Positions 18,030 to 26,852 are shown, counted from the stretch's first letter. The stretch is DNA of 64,000 nt from Kiritimatiellota bacterium B12222 (GCA_029719485.1 CP120722.1:1302001-1366000); one strand, 5' to 3'. Notes: generated by a model from the sequence alone, not told the origin. Program-made: numbers and translations.

Positions 18030-19336
18030 GGTTGTTCCTCCGTTTCATCCAGCTCAATCCATTCCCACAGGACTTCGACGCGAAAGGTGAACCCGGTTTT
18101 GGATTCTTTGAGGTCGAGTACGGGTACTTGCAAGAGGGGATGGGCTGTGAGCTGTTCATAGAAAACATAAAAGGGTTGGACATCGCCCTTGATACTGCCG
18201 CTAAAAGTGAAGCCTTCTGATTTTTGGTAGCGGTAGTCTTCAATGAGGATGCTTCCGCTGCCGGGAGCGGCTTCTGCGAGCAGCCGCATGGTTTCGAGGG
18301 CGCTGGTGCTTCTGTCAGTAAATTGGGACAAGGAACGAGTGCGTTGAATCAACTCTTGGACATTGGTGACGGCGGTTGCACGTGTGCGATTTTCTTGTTC
18401 AAGTTTTTTGACTGCGGCCTGCCGCATTCCTGCCCAAATGCTGAAGCTAAGAATGAAAAGGGTCCAAATGGCGACGAGGGTAGCCGCCCGGCGAATTTGT
18501 TTTTTACGTTTCTTTTTTTGATCTTCGACGCGTTTCCAGTCTGCGGGCGCCAAGTTGAGGTTGTTTGCATTTTGTCCGCGAGCCCACAGGCCTTGCGACA
18601 GAGGAGGCAGTTGATCAAGTGGGTGGAAGGTACCCGGCCAATTTTCGGGTGCTTCGCCATCGAACCACACATGTAAGGGAAGGTCTGTGGATTCGCTTCC
18701 ACCAGATTCGAGGGCTACCTGCGCGAGTTCCACTTCTTCCCGCAGGGTTTCCGGGGAGTAGCTTCTTGCATCCATGAGCGAACGAATGAGCACGGGGATG
18801 CCTTGTTGCCAGGCCACCAACGTACCGTCATTCCCTTGCAGGTAGAGCAGCAGTTGGTCTTGGGTGGCGGTGAGCTGCCCGGCGCGTTTGAGGTTTTCTA
18901 TCCCTGCCAGAATTTCCGCATCCACCCGGCCGGGAATCATGCCATAGGTCTGAAGGTTTTCAGGCAGGGTTTCCACATGTTTGCGGGCGCAGAGGGCCAG
19001 TAAAATACGACTTTGTTTTTCACTTTGCTCGAGAATTTCCCAGCCAAGGCAGGTTCGTTCGGGGGGGAATGGAGAAATTTCTTCTGCTTCGAGTTCCGCC
19101 ATGCCCTGAAGTTCTTGAGGGTCGGTAGAGGGGAGCGAAAGGGTCATGAACAGCAGGTCCCTTGACGGTATGGCTGTATCCACTTTGCCGCCTTTTGCAA
19201 AAGGGGCTAAAAGTTCCGTCAGCGCTTCGGGACCGGTGAGTTCGACAAGCGTAGTTTGGGGAGCCTCTTCACGCAGCACGGTGAGCTCTGTAGCTTGGGG
19301 ATGGTGAATGAGGCTGGGGGTTTCGGTATCAGCCAT
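18026..19336 (-). CDS. GspL/PilM-PilN-like inner-membrane platform protein
   Basis: 436 residues. The first 260 or so are soluble and have the look of the actin-like cytoplasmic domain of GspL/PilM (ELEAEEISPFPPE, RVDAEILAGIENL). A basic segment (KKKRKKQIRR) and one membrane helix (about 287-305, AATLVAIWTLFILSFSIW) follow, then a coiled coil and a periplasmic PilN-like domain. The single chain thus combines what PilM and PilN do separately. It is coupled by ATGA to the gspM-like gene downstream and starts 20 bp after the gspI stop. Confidence 0.75.
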   Translation of the reverse strand: MADTETPSLIHHPQATELTVLREEAPQTTLVELTGPEALTELLAPFAKGGKVDTAIPSRDLLFMTLSLPSTDPQELQGMAELEAEEISPFPPERTCLGWEILEQSEKQSRILLALCARKHVETLPENLQTYGMIPGRVDAEILAGIENLKRAGQLTATQDQLLLYLQGNDGTLVAWQQGIPVLIRSLMDARSYSPETLREEVELAQVALESGGSESTDLPLHVWFDGEAPENWPGTFHPLDQLPPLSQGLWARGQNANNLNLAPADWKRVEDQKKKRKKQIRRAATLVAIWTLFILSFSIWAGMRQAAVKKLEQENRTRATAVTNVQELIQRTRSLSQFTDRSTSALETMRLLAEAAPGSGSILIEDYRYQKSEGFTFSGSIKGDVQPFYVFYEQLTAHPLLQVPVLDLKESKTGFTFRVEVLWEWIELDETEEQP

Positions 19337-19356
19337 GCTGTGCTCCCAGGGTGAAT

Positions 19357-19788
19357 TTATAGCTCATCAAAGGGCTCCTGTACCCAGTCACTCGCAAGGG
19401 CGGTGGGCTGATGTATAAAGGTTTCGAAAGATTCAGATTTTCCACCTAATCCATTTCCCCGAGCGACTTGGGTGGTGAGTTTATAAAAACGGTCTTCTTC
19501 CCTGCCCACAACTTCAAAGGTACGGGTCCATTCAATGCTGCCGTGTTCGGGGTGGCTGAAATGACCGCTCAGTTCGCCTTCTTCGATGGCTTCTACATCG
19601 ATGGGTTCGCGCAAGGCAAGTTCCTCGAGCATGTCACTCGAAATCTGATATTCACGGGCTTGAATGGCGACGGCGACCCCTTGATTGGCTGCGGCAAAAA
19701 ATACGCTAAGGGCGATGCCTAAAATCAGCACGGCTAAGAGCACTTCGAGTAGTGAAAATCCAGAACGGAGGGATGGCTTAGTCTTCAA
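19357..19788 (-). CDS. Type II secretion minor pseudopilin GspI-like
   Basis: 143 residues from a proposed TTG at 19788; no ATG lies close to the prepilin leader. The leader is short and basic (KTKPSLRSG), the peptidase site is G/FSLLEV with Glu at +5, and a hydrophobic helix follows (LLAVLILGIALSVFFAAA). The C-terminal part includes HGSIEWTRTFEVV, in keeping with GspI minor pseudopilins. It overlaps gspH by 11 bp and precedes the gspL-like gene. Cleavage would need a prepilin peptidase not encoded here. GspJ is an alternative identity. Confidence 0.75.
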   Translation of the reverse strand: MKTKPSLRSGFSLLEVLLAVLILGIALSVFFAAANQGVAVAIQAREYQISSDMLEELALREPIDVEAIEEGELSGHFSHPEHGSIEWTRTFEVVGREEDRFYKLTTQVARGNGLGGKSESFETFIHQPTALASDWVQEPFDEL

Positions 19789-20305
19789 AGGCAATCTCCC
19801 CGGTGAGTCCGTTGAAGTTGAGTTGATGAATTTGGCCTTTGGGATCCAGAACTTTGATGGAATGGGAAATCGAGATGCCATTTTCTTTATAGACGACAAA
19901 GGAGTTGCCCTCTTCCTGTTCAGCACCTTTAACGGATTGAATGCTGACAAATTTGGGAAGAGTTTGGCTGCGGATGAGTTCAACCGCTTCGCTGTCCGCT
20001 TCTTCTGGGGCTTGATCGTATAGCGTGGATAATTTGGCATCTCTCCGTGCGGGCATGGAGAGCATTTGCACGGTCTCGCCATTTTCGTAATATACCACGG
20101 CAATGGGTTTGCGTTCGAGAATGGCACGAGAGCGGGCGTAGCGATTGATGGCAATGAGTTCCCGCAGGGCAGATCGGGTGCGTGCGTTTTCGGCGGCCCC
20201 AATTGCCGTGGGTAAAAAGGCGGCAGTGGCAATGCCGATGACCATGATCACCAGTAGGATCTCGAGGAGCGTAAATCCGCTATATGGGCTGCGCTTAGAG
20301 GTCAT
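19778..20305 (-). CDS. Type II secretion minor pseudopilin GspH-like
   Basis: 175 residues from the ATG at 20305, which overlaps the gspG end by 11 bp. Leader TSKRSPYSG, then FTLLEILLVIMVIG with the conserved Glu5, followed by a globular domain (ELIAINRYARSRAILERK, YYENGE) of the GspH type. Minor pseudopilins form the tip of the pseudopilus in the periplasm. It sits between gspG and gspI as in classical gsp operons. Confidence 0.8.
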   Translation of the reverse strand: MTSKRSPYSGFTLLEILLVIMVIGIATAAFLPTAIGAAENARTRSALRELIAINRYARSRAILERKPIAVVYYENGETVQMLSMPARRDAKLSTLYDQAPEEADSEAVELIRSQTLPKFVSIQSVKGAEQEEGNSFVVYKENGISISHSIKVLDPKGQIHQLNFNGLTGEIAFED

Positions 20306-20690
20306 TGCTGGAGACGGGACCGGCCTCTGTCCCTCCGGCGTTGGAGATGATTTCAAATTTACTGCCGTTCAAACTGTAGGTAAAGGGTTCGTCCCAGGCA
20401 TCGTTTTTAAGTTTAAGCACATAGGGACCACTCCAGTTTTTTACGCCGGGGTCATTCACCAGTGCGTCGAGGCTAGTGGGCATTTTGCCTACATCGAGAT
20501 AGTAGCTATTGACGGCGGTGGAGAGTTGTCCCACCAAGGTGATGGTTGCGGTGCGACGAGCTTTGTCACTGCGGCCCACAATATCGAGGTTGTTGATCGC
20601 GATAATGGCAATGACGCCGATGATCATGATCACCAGCATCACTTCGATGAGTGTAAAAGCTTCGCGGCGTTTATCTGTTGTATTTTTCAT
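20295..20690 (-). CDS. gspG: Type II secretion major pseudopilin
   Basis: 131 residues, the usual length. The ATG at 20690 is preceded 8 nt upstream by GGAG; an in-frame GTG three codons earlier is less likely. The leader KNTTDKRREA is cut before FTLIEVMLVIMIIG (Glu5 present). The globular domain shows the GspG layout: NSYYLDVGKMPTSLDALVND, then GPYVLK, DAWDEPFTY and an acidic calcium-loop-like end (NAGGTEAG). It polymerises into the pseudopilus. It lies between gspF and gspH. Confidence 0.93.
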   Translation of the reverse strand: MKNTTDKRREAFTLIEVMLVIMIIGVIAIIAINNLDIVGRSDKARRTATITLVGQLSTAVNSYYLDVGKMPTSLDALVNDPGVKNWSGPYVLKLKNDAWDEPFTYSLNGSKFEIISNAGGTEAGPVSSNDL

Positions 20691-20734
20691 AGGGTGCACT
20701 CCATAGTTCGAATGAGAATAAAAATGTTTATGGG

Positions 20735-21967
20735 TTACTTGAGTCCTTGAGTCAACTGAAACAAAGGTAAGAGCATGCTGATGGCGACAAAACCGACTCC
20801 ACCTGCAATCATGACCATGAGCAAAGGTTCGATGATGGTAGTGACGGCTTTGATACTGCGGGTAAGTTGTTCGTCATAGCGTCGGGCGATTTGAGCCAAG
20901 GAGCGGGGGACTTGACCGGCTTCTTCACCCACGGCCAACATGTCGGTAAAGAGATCCGGGAAAACGCCACTTTCGGCGAGGGGGCGGGAGAGGGAGGAGC
21001 CGTCGGTGACCCGGAGTTTGAGTGCGCCAATTTCTTTTTCCAGCACGGCATTGTTGGCCGTTTTTTTGACGATATCCAGGGCCTTCAATACGGGCACGCC
21101 ATTTAAGAGCAGGTTTGAAAGGGTGCGGGCAAAGTTGGCGTAGGCTGCTGAGCGAATGAGTTGTTTGAATACTGGAATGTGAAGCAGGAAACGATGCCAA
21201 TGCATGCGTCCCGCGGGCGTTTTGCGCCAGCGTTCAAATCCGAGTGCACCCAAGGCGCCCAGAATCAGGAAAAGCCAACCAAACTTCAGGAGGGCATTGC
21301 TCATGAAAATGAGCATGCGGGTGGGGAGGGGGAGTACCTGATCCAAGTCGATAAAGATTTGGGTAAAGCGGGGAATGACGAAAATCAGACAGAAAATGAT
21401 GACCAAGGCCCCAAAAAAGGCAACTAAAATAGGGTAGACCAAAGCACCGGTGACTTGTTCTTTGGCTTCGGCGGCACGTTCGTAGTGACGTACGGCATTT
21501 TCGAGAGACTCTTGTAGTTGTCCGGAGGCCTCACCGGCTTGAATGAGGGAAACGTAAAATTCAGGAAAGGCTCTGGGATATTTTTGTAAGGCATCAGAGA
21601 GGCTGAGACCTTGGACGATGTTTTCCTGAACCTGGGAGAGCACGGCAGAACGTTGGGGGTTGCCGCTTTGTTCGCTCAGTTTTTTGATGGCGGTACCGAG
21701 GGTCATTCCTGCCGAGAGCAGGTCGCGTAGATCGGTGGAGAATTGGAGCAACACCCGCAAGGAGAGTTTGCCACCACTTTTAATTTTATTCTCGCTGGCC
21801 TTTTGTTTCTGGGTAGATTTTTTTTCGGAATAGACCTCCTCTACGGAGGCGGGGGTCCAACCGCGCTGACGCAATTCCTGCAAGGCTTCGCGCCGGTCGT
21901 TGGCTTGGAGAGAGCCTTGTTGGGGTTCTCCGGCGGCGTCTCGGGCTTGATATCGAAATTCGGACAT
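20735..21967 (-). CDS. gspF: Type II secretion inner-membrane platform protein
   Basis: 410 residues, the family length. The N terminus (FRYQARDAAGEPQQGSL) is the characteristic GspF/PilC opening. Two T2SF cytoplasmic domains at about 75-195 and 280-400 (FSTDLRDLLSAGMTLGTAI; FARTLSNLLLNGVPVLKAL) each precede membrane segments, including LVYPILVAFFGALVIIFCLI. It anchors the assembly ATPase, which is not encoded here. A lipoprotein gene ends 8 bp upstream and gspG follows 44 bp downstream. Confidence 0.93.
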   Translation of the reverse strand: MSEFRYQARDAAGEPQQGSLQANDRREALQELRQRGWTPASVEEVYSEKKSTQKQKASENKIKSGGKLSLRVLLQFSTDLRDLLSAGMTLGTAIKKLSEQSGNPQRSAVLSQVQENIVQGLSLSDALQKYPRAFPEFYVSLIQAGEASGQLQESLENAVRHYERAAEAKEQVTGALVYPILVAFFGALVIIFCLIFVIPRFTQIFIDLDQVLPLPTRMLIFMSNALLKFGWLFLILGALGALGFERWRKTPAGRMHWHRFLLHIPVFKQLIRSAAYANFARTLSNLLLNGVPVLKALDIVKKTANNAVLEKEIGALKLRVTDGSSLSRPLAESGVFPDLFTDMLAVGEEAGQVPRSLAQIARRYDEQLTRSIKAVTTIIEPLLMVMIAGGVGFVAISMLLPLFQLTQGLK

Positions 21968-21975
21968 AAACGCGA

Positions 21976-22491
21976 TTACGGAACTACGGTTACGGTGGGG
22001 ATCGGCGTGGTCGTGGGTTCGGCGGTGTTGGTGGGCAGGGGGGTGGGGGTGATGATACTGGCGACTGTGGCGGTGGCGTTGGCATCTGAGCGGAGGGTCG
22101 GCTCAATCCAATTCCCAAATAAAATACCCGTGGTGTCATTGATGGTGATGGTGCCGCTGATCACGACTTCCGCACCGGTGCTGGTCATGCCTTGGAGGGT
22201 AATGGTGGCCAAGTTGCTTTCAATCCTGCCGATATTTCCGGTCCATCGCGCTCCGAGGTTATCGATGGCGAAAAGTTGATCACCGGTTTGGGTAATACTG
22301 AGGCGCGAGATGGTTTGACCCGTTTGCGCAGAAGGAATGCCCCCGTCATTTTGATAACTGCCTGCAACATTGAGCGATACATTTCGGGTGACTTCGCTGC
22401 CACTGTCGATCTCACAGGCTGCGAAAAGCAACAGGGTCAGGGGGATACCAAAACTAGATAAAAGAAAGAGAAGAGGGCTGGATCGTTTCAT
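21976..22491 (-). CDS. Secretion-operon lipoprotein of unknown function
   Basis: 171 residues from the ATG at 22491. A hydrophobic signal segment ends in LLLFAAC, a good lipobox, and is followed by EIDSGSEV. The mature part is rich in beta-type Thr/Ser/Gly repeats (TISRLSITQTGDQLF, ATITLQGMTSTGAEVV) and ends in a Pro/Thr tail (PTPLPTNTAEPTTTP) that may span the peptidoglycan. It is the first gene of the gsp cluster, 8 bp before gspF, so it may be a pilotin, an assembly factor or a secreted substrate. I recognise no family. Confidence 0.75.
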   Translation of the reverse strand: MKRSSPLLFLLSSFGIPLTLLLFAACEIDSGSEVTRNVSLNVAGSYQNDGGIPSAQTGQTISRLSITQTGDQLFAIDNLGARWTGNIGRIESNLATITLQGMTSTGAEVVISGTITINDTTGILFGNWIEPTLRSDANATATVASIITPTPLPTNTAEPTTTPIPTVTVVP

Positions 22492-22610
22492 AAGGTAAAA
22501 TCTAAACGGATTTTTTGAACTTTGCACACTAAAATCACAATGAAGGTTACAACGATAAAGCCTGGAATAAATTGTATTGGATTTATGCTTTTTTTACGGG
22601 AAGGAGAGTT

Positions 22611-23849
22611 ATGGAACAAATTTCAAATAAAAATATAGATGTGGTGGTGGCTGGCGGTGGGGCTGCAGGATTTTTTGCGGCGATTCATGCGAAAATGGAA
22701 CGTCCGGATCTTTCGGTGCTTATTTTAGAAAAAAGTAAGGAATTATTGGCAAAAGTGGCGATTTCGGGTGGCGGACGTTGTAATGTGACCCATCACTGTT
22801 TTGAACCTAAAGAGTTAATTACGCGCTATCCGAGGGGTGGACGGGAATTATTGGGGCCTTTTCACCGTTTCCAACCTTCCGATACGATCGAATGGTTTGA
22901 ATCGCGGGGGGTGAAGTTGAAAACGGAAGAGGATGGACGGATGTTTCCGGTGAGTGATGATTCGGGGGATATTATACGGGCGCTTCGGGCAGAGGCTGAG
23001 GCTTTGGGGGTGAAGATTCAATTGCAGTGTGGCGTAATGGGCGCGGAGCAAAAGGATGAAGGATATGTACTTACATTAACAGATAATCGTCAGTTGTTTT
23101 GTCGAGCATTGATTTTAGCGACGGGGGGGAATCGAGCCAGTGGGGGGTGGGCGATTGCGGAACAGTTGGGGCACCATATTATACAACCCGTTCCTTCGCT
23201 CTTTTCTTTTCACGTGCAAGATCCGGTTTTTAATGAGTTGGCAGGGGTTTCTGTGGATCCGGTTGCGGTGTCGATCCCTGAAATGAATGCGATGCAGTTG
23301 GGGGCGATGTTGGTGACCCATAAAGGGCTCAGTGGACCTGCCATTCTTAAGCTTTCGGCTTGGCAAGCCCGCGAACTGGCGGAAAGACAAGACCAAGTGA
23401 AGATTGAAATTAATTGGGTGCCCTCCGTTGCACATCCGCTCGAAGAACTTCAGCGCATGCGCAAGAAATTTGGCGCCAGACCCGTTCTGAAATCGAAATT
23501 ATTCGAGTTGCCCCGTCGGTTATGGGAAAAACTCTGCATACGATCTGGAATAGAAAATGATATTCAATGGGCCCGTTTGACCGTCACTCAGGAAGAGGCC
23601 TTATTTAAAAGCATTACCGCGATGGATTGTCAGATGCGGGGGAAAACCCTCAACAAGGAAGAATTTGTCACCTGTGGGGGCGTAGATTTAAAAGAAGTGA
23701 ATATGAAAAAATTTCAAAGCCGTTTGCATGAGACTCTTTTCTTTGCCGGCGAAGTATTGAATATTGATGGGGTGACCGGTGGATTTAATTTCCAAGCGGC
23801 GTGGACGGGAGGCTTCCTTGCGGGAAGCGCTGCGGTGGAAGGTCTGTAA
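22611..23849 (+). CDS. HI0933/YhiN-family FAD-dependent oxidoreductase
   Basis: 412 residues from the ATG at 22611, which has AAGGAG 6 nt upstream. The N-terminal FAD Rossmann motif is VAGGGAAGFFAAIHA, followed by the family marker KVAISGGGRCNVTH at about residues 50-63. A second glycine block is ALILATGGNRASGGW. The C-terminal GEVLNIDGVTGGFNFQAAWTGG closes the FAD site. This is the aminoacetone-oxidase-family group, whose physiological substrate is uncertain. It is cytoplasmic, single-gene and divergent from the gsp operon. Confidence 0.9.
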   Translation: MEQISNKNIDVVVAGGGAAGFFAAIHAKMERPDLSVLILEKSKELLAKVAISGGGRCNVTHHCFEPKELITRYPRGGRELLGPFHRFQPSDTIEWFESRGVKLKTEEDGRMFPVSDDSGDIIRALRAEAEALGVKIQLQCGVMGAEQKDEGYVLTLTDNRQLFCRALILATGGNRASGGWAIAEQLGHHIIQPVPSLFSFHVQDPVFNELAGVSVDPVAVSIPEMNAMQLGAMLVTHKGLSGPAILKLSAWQARELAERQDQVKIEINWVPSVAHPLEELQRMRKKFGARPVLKSKLFELPRRLWEKLCIRSGIENDIQWARLTVTQEEALFKSITAMDCQMRGKTLNKEEFVTCGGVDLKEVNMKKFQSRLHETLFFAGEVLNIDGVTGGFNFQAAWTGGFLAGSAAVEGL

Positions 23850-24321
23850 ACGCAGATGCACTTTATGAGTAAAAGCCTAAGCCGAGAGACCTAGAGCAAA
23901 CGTTCCCTGGAAAATGATATTTTCTGGATGAAAGATGATGAAAAGTGTTTTTCCTCAACAGTAGTGCCCTTACTCAGATCCATGTTAAATGCGCAGGGTT
24001 GATGTACATATTTTTCATACTCAAGTTATTGCTGTGGTCTAAGAGATCTGATGGGATGTAATTTATGTTTGAAGAGTAATAATGGAAGTTTGCGAGGGTG
24101 GTTAGGGGAATAGTCCTTATTCACTTTTTAAAACCTAAGGGGAAACCTGGCTCTATAATGAGGGGGTTCCCCCGATGGGCAGGCGAGGGTAGTTATGATA
24201 GGGTATGTGAATCATTCGATTTTCGAATGTTTATGGGATGGAGAGCCGTTTCACTATTGAGCAAGATTGATCCTGTAGATTTCATTCCTATACGTAAATC
24301 CTTGTCTCAGATGACGCCATT
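23850..24321. other. 472-bp intergenic stretch
   Basis: This lies between the FAD oxidase and the PhcB-like methyltransferase. It is relatively AT-rich in its first two thirds and has no convincing gene; the frame at 24098-24325 lacks a ribosome site and family features. TATAAT occurs at 24154-24159, about 165 bp before the methyltransferase ATG, but I see no good -35 partner. Confidence 0.5.
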
Positions 24322-25224
24322 ATGAGTTTTTCTGCAAAACAGCCTACACTCGAAGCGGTTCCTGAATTTATCAGGGAAATTGAGGGAATTCGGAAAGAGA
24401 AGCAACCAGAGGACTGGAAGGCTTTTGTGGCATCTTCTTCTGAAATTCGACAGTGGCGGTATTTTTTATGTCATGATCCTTATACCCGATGGGGCTTGTT
24501 TAAGCCGAAAGGATATGCGGGTGATGGGCGGGTATTGGATTTTGCTTGCCGCCACCCTTCTGTCAATAGTGAGGTGACACAGAGCGGAAAAGCCGGTCGG
24601 GCGATTTATGCACAGACGTCCACTTCGGCTCAATCGAGATCCGCACGTTGGCGAACCCATTTTATTGCGGATCAATTGAATCAATTTATTGAAGATCGGG
24701 GAACCCGAGCTCCAAAAGTGAAGGTGGCGGCTTATGCCTGTGGTTACGGAAGGGAACTTGAACGTTTGGGCTTGGACACCTTGCGGGGAATCGATTGTTT
24801 TTATGCGGTTGATCGCGATGCGGAAGCTTTGGATGAAATCAGAAAACACCAAGGGATATTACAACTTGAGCCCCTTCATCAAAACGTGTTCCGTTATCAG
24901 CCCGAGGGGGATGGGCTGGATTTTGTGTATTCTATGGGGTTGTTTGATGCGCTGAATGCCAAGCATTCCCGATTTCTGTTACAGCGCATGTACGCGTCTT
25001 TGCGTCCGGGAGGACGTTTGCTCATTGCTAACTTGGATATTGACGCGGAGAATGTTGCTTACTGCGAAGCGATGATGGATTGGTGGATGATTCTGAAATC
25101 TCAATCGGACTTGGCTGAGCTGGCAGAGGGGGTCTCTTGTTCTGAAGACAGGATTCATATCGAACAGCTGGGATGTTTTAATTATTTGCTGATTGATAAA
25201 AAAGCGGAAGGCATGTGTTCATGA
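24322..25224 (+). CDS. PhcB-like class I SAM methyltransferase
   Basis: 300 residues. The block HDPYTRWGLFKPKGYAGDG (about 52-70) followed by a DFAC-type segment, then RAIYAQTSTSAQSRSARWR, VAAYACGYGRELERL (SAM loop), FVYSMGLFDAL and LRPGGRLLIANL matches the family annotated as extracellular-factor 3-hydroxypalmitate methyl ester synthesis (PhcB-like). In Ralstonia that enzyme makes a fatty-acid methyl-ester quorum signal. C-terminal MDWWMILKSQSDLAEL is also typical. The substrate here is unknown. A membrane protein and a LuxR-type regulator lie downstream on the same strand. The ATG has no clear Shine-Dalgarno sequence. Confidence 0.65.
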   Translation: MSFSAKQPTLEAVPEFIREIEGIRKEKQPEDWKAFVASSSEIRQWRYFLCHDPYTRWGLFKPKGYAGDGRVLDFACRHPSVNSEVTQSGKAGRAIYAQTSTSAQSRSARWRTHFIADQLNQFIEDRGTRAPKVKVAAYACGYGRELERLGLDTLRGIDCFYAVDRDAEALDEIRKHQGILQLEPLHQNVFRYQPEGDGLDFVYSMGLFDALNAKHSRFLLQRMYASLRPGGRLLIANLDIDAENVAYCEAMMDWWMILKSQSDLAELAEGVSCSEDRIHIEQLGCFNYLLIDKKAEGMCS

Positions 25225-25308
25225 AATGCCGATGCAACAATAGGTAGATGGCAAATGAGGTCCCTTCATTTCTGCTCAGTTTTTACCCCCTGATTTGGGG
25301 GGGTGAAT

Positions 25309-25339
25309 TTTACATGAAGTATAAAATCTTTTGTATAAT
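25309..25339 (+). promoter_or_regulatory. Candidate sigma-70-type promoter
   Basis: TTTACA (25309-25314) and a perfect TATAAT (25334-25339) with a 19-nt spacer, which is longer than ideal. It would drive the 21-codon frame at 25396 and the membrane protein at 25500. Confidence 0.4.
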
Positions 25340-25395
25340 ACGCTTAGGAAAGGAAGGGGCGCATTTATCATGAGTTCCTCGTGGAGGTAAAGTAG

Positions 25396-25461
25396 ATGAT
25401 GATTTTTTCAAAAGAAAAAATAGGTAAGGAAACCGAAACGTCGCTACACGTTTTCAAGTAG
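25396..25461 (+). CDS. Possible 21-residue peptide with a strong ribosome site
   Basis: A short frame that begins MMIFSKEKIGKE and ends HVFK. GGAGG lies 8 nt before the first ATG (25396), the strongest ribosome site in this neighbourhood, and a TATAAT box is about 57 bp upstream. A six-codon frame (25370-25390) overlaps the GGAGG. The peptide is basic with a short hydrophobic start. It could be a leader peptide for the membrane protein gene 38 bp downstream, or chance. No family is recognisable. Confidence 0.3.
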   Translation: MMIFSKEKIGKETETSLHVFK

Positions 25462-25499
25462 GCTGGCATGAGTTTAAGGTGATTTTGGAGAGTGAAATT

Positions 25500-25937
25500 A
25501 TGACAAAGGAAGAGGGTAGTCGTGTTGAAATAGATAGAGGTTCTTTTGAACTTTATGACCGTTTGGTGGGTAGGAAGAGAACACTTCTTCATCAGCGGTT
25601 AAACAGCTTTCTGATTACACAAGGATTGTTGCTTGTGGCATTGGCTTTGCTGCTTGGGCAGATTCACGGAAGGGAGGCCATACGGATTTCAGGGATGCTT
25701 TTAAAGGGGATTCCACTTCTTGGCCTGCTCTTGTCTGTGACCTGTTTAGGCTCTTTTGTGGCAGATATTATGAACGGAATTTCGGAAGAAAAGGTGTGGA
25801 GTCAGATGGGAATTCATACGCATCATTTAACAACGTCTTTGCGCAATGAATTCCTTGGTGTTCCGTTGTTGAGTCTGTTTATCTTCCCTCTCTTTTTATT
25901 CGGAGTTGTCTGGGGAACCCTTTTGGTTTATTTATAA
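25500..25937 (+). CDS. Small integral membrane protein
   Basis: 145 residues from the ATG at 25500 (GGAG 10 nt upstream). A soluble start (about 1-30, with LYDRLVGRKRTLLHQRLNSF) leads into hydrophobic segments at about 35-50 (LITQGLLLVALALLLG), 60-80 (GIPLLGLLLSVTCLGSFV) and 120-143 (VPLLSLFIFPLFLFGVVWG). It resembles small membrane proteins annotated as hypothetical. It sits between the PhcB-like methyltransferase and the LuxR regulator, which makes a role in the same process possible but unproven. Confidence 0.7.
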   Translation: MTKEEGSRVEIDRGSFELYDRLVGRKRTLLHQRLNSFLITQGLLLVALALLLGQIHGREAIRISGMLLKGIPLLGLLLSVTCLGSFVADIMNGISEEKVWSQMGIHTHHLTTSLRNEFLGVPLLSLFIFPLFLFGVVWGTLLVYL

Positions 25938-26060
25938 CCATGTAGAGCGCATGTGTATTTAAATCTTCCCTGGGAATGGTTAGGTCTGTACCCGGGAAAA
26001 ATTGATTCTATCCATGTCCATTTCTCATCGCTGATTTCCAATGACATTTTTTAAAATACA

Positions 26061-26852
26061 ATGATCATTATTACGAGTGAACAGCGGAAAGACTTTTACC
26101 GTTTTACTTCCATGTTGCATGACGAATATTCGTTGGCGCATTTCAATTATTGTTGTGTGGAGGAGTTTCGAAGAATCTTAGGCGTTGACTGGGTGTCTTT
26201 GTCGATGAATAATAAACAGATGGAGATCCAGCAAGTAGAGGTCACTGCGGATTATTACGATACCGTGATGCAGTATGCTTCTGCTCTCGACGAGACGAGG
26301 GAAAGTCATCCGGTGGTCTCTCATTTAGATTTACTCAACTTGAATGGGGAATTACGGGGAATTCATATGAGTTCTGATTATGTCTCAGAAAGAGAATTAA
26401 GAGATTTGGCGGTGTATCAAGAGGCCTATCGGCATTTGGGGGTGAAGCATCAAATTTTAGCCGAGTTAGATTTTACACCTAATCTGAGGACAATGTTGGC
26501 GATCAACTCAGGGGGAGAGATGGGGAAAGAACAACGTTTTCTGACGGAAATGATGATTCCTCATCTGGTGCTGGCTTATCGGAATTATCTGAAATATTCA
26601 AAACCCATGCCTATCTTTTCAGTAAATGATCCGCGGAATGACCTTCTGGATGAGCTAAGTCCCCGACTACAGGAAGTGTTGTTGCTTCTGGTTGCCGGTC
26701 TGTCCCGAAAGTTGATTGCGGGAAGGATGAATCTTTCGCGGCATACCGTGAATGACTACATTAAAGAAATTTATGCAAAGTATCATGTACATTCGCATGC
26801 GGAGTTGTTGGCGTTGTTTGTGGGAAATGACCCTTTTTCCCTCAATTCATAA
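26061..26852 (+). CDS. LuxR-type helix-turn-helix transcription regulator
   Basis: 263 residues. The C-terminal part (about 198-255) is a GerE/LuxR HTH: LSPRLQEVLLLLVAGLS, RKLIAGRMNLSRHTVNDY, then IKEIYAKYHVHSHAEL. The usual LTxRE start is SPRLQE and the recognition helix is SRHTVNDYIKEI. The N-terminal 190 residues form one soluble domain without a visible phosphoacceptor receiver or an obvious autoinducer-binding signature. It probably senses a ligand or partner. It lies downstream of the PhcB-like methyltransferase and the membrane protein. No Shine-Dalgarno sequence is seen before the ATG. Confidence 0.85.
   Translation: MIIITSEQRKDFYRFTSMLHDEYSLAHFNYCCVEEFRRILGVDWVSLSMNNKQMEIQQVEVTADYYDTVMQYASALDETRESHPVVSHLDLLNLNGELRGIHMSSDYVSERELRDLAVYQEAYRHLGVKHQILAELDFTPNLRTMLAINSGGEMGKEQRFLTEMMIPHLVLAYRNYLKYSKPMPIFSVNDPRNDLLDELSPRLQEVLLLLVAGLSRKLIAGRMNLSRHTVNDYIKEIYAKYHVHSHAELLALFVGNDPFSLNS

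Noticed and set aside
24098..24325. 75-codon frame before the PhcB-like gene
   Set aside because: No ribosome site and no features; it overlaps the start of the methyltransferase gene.
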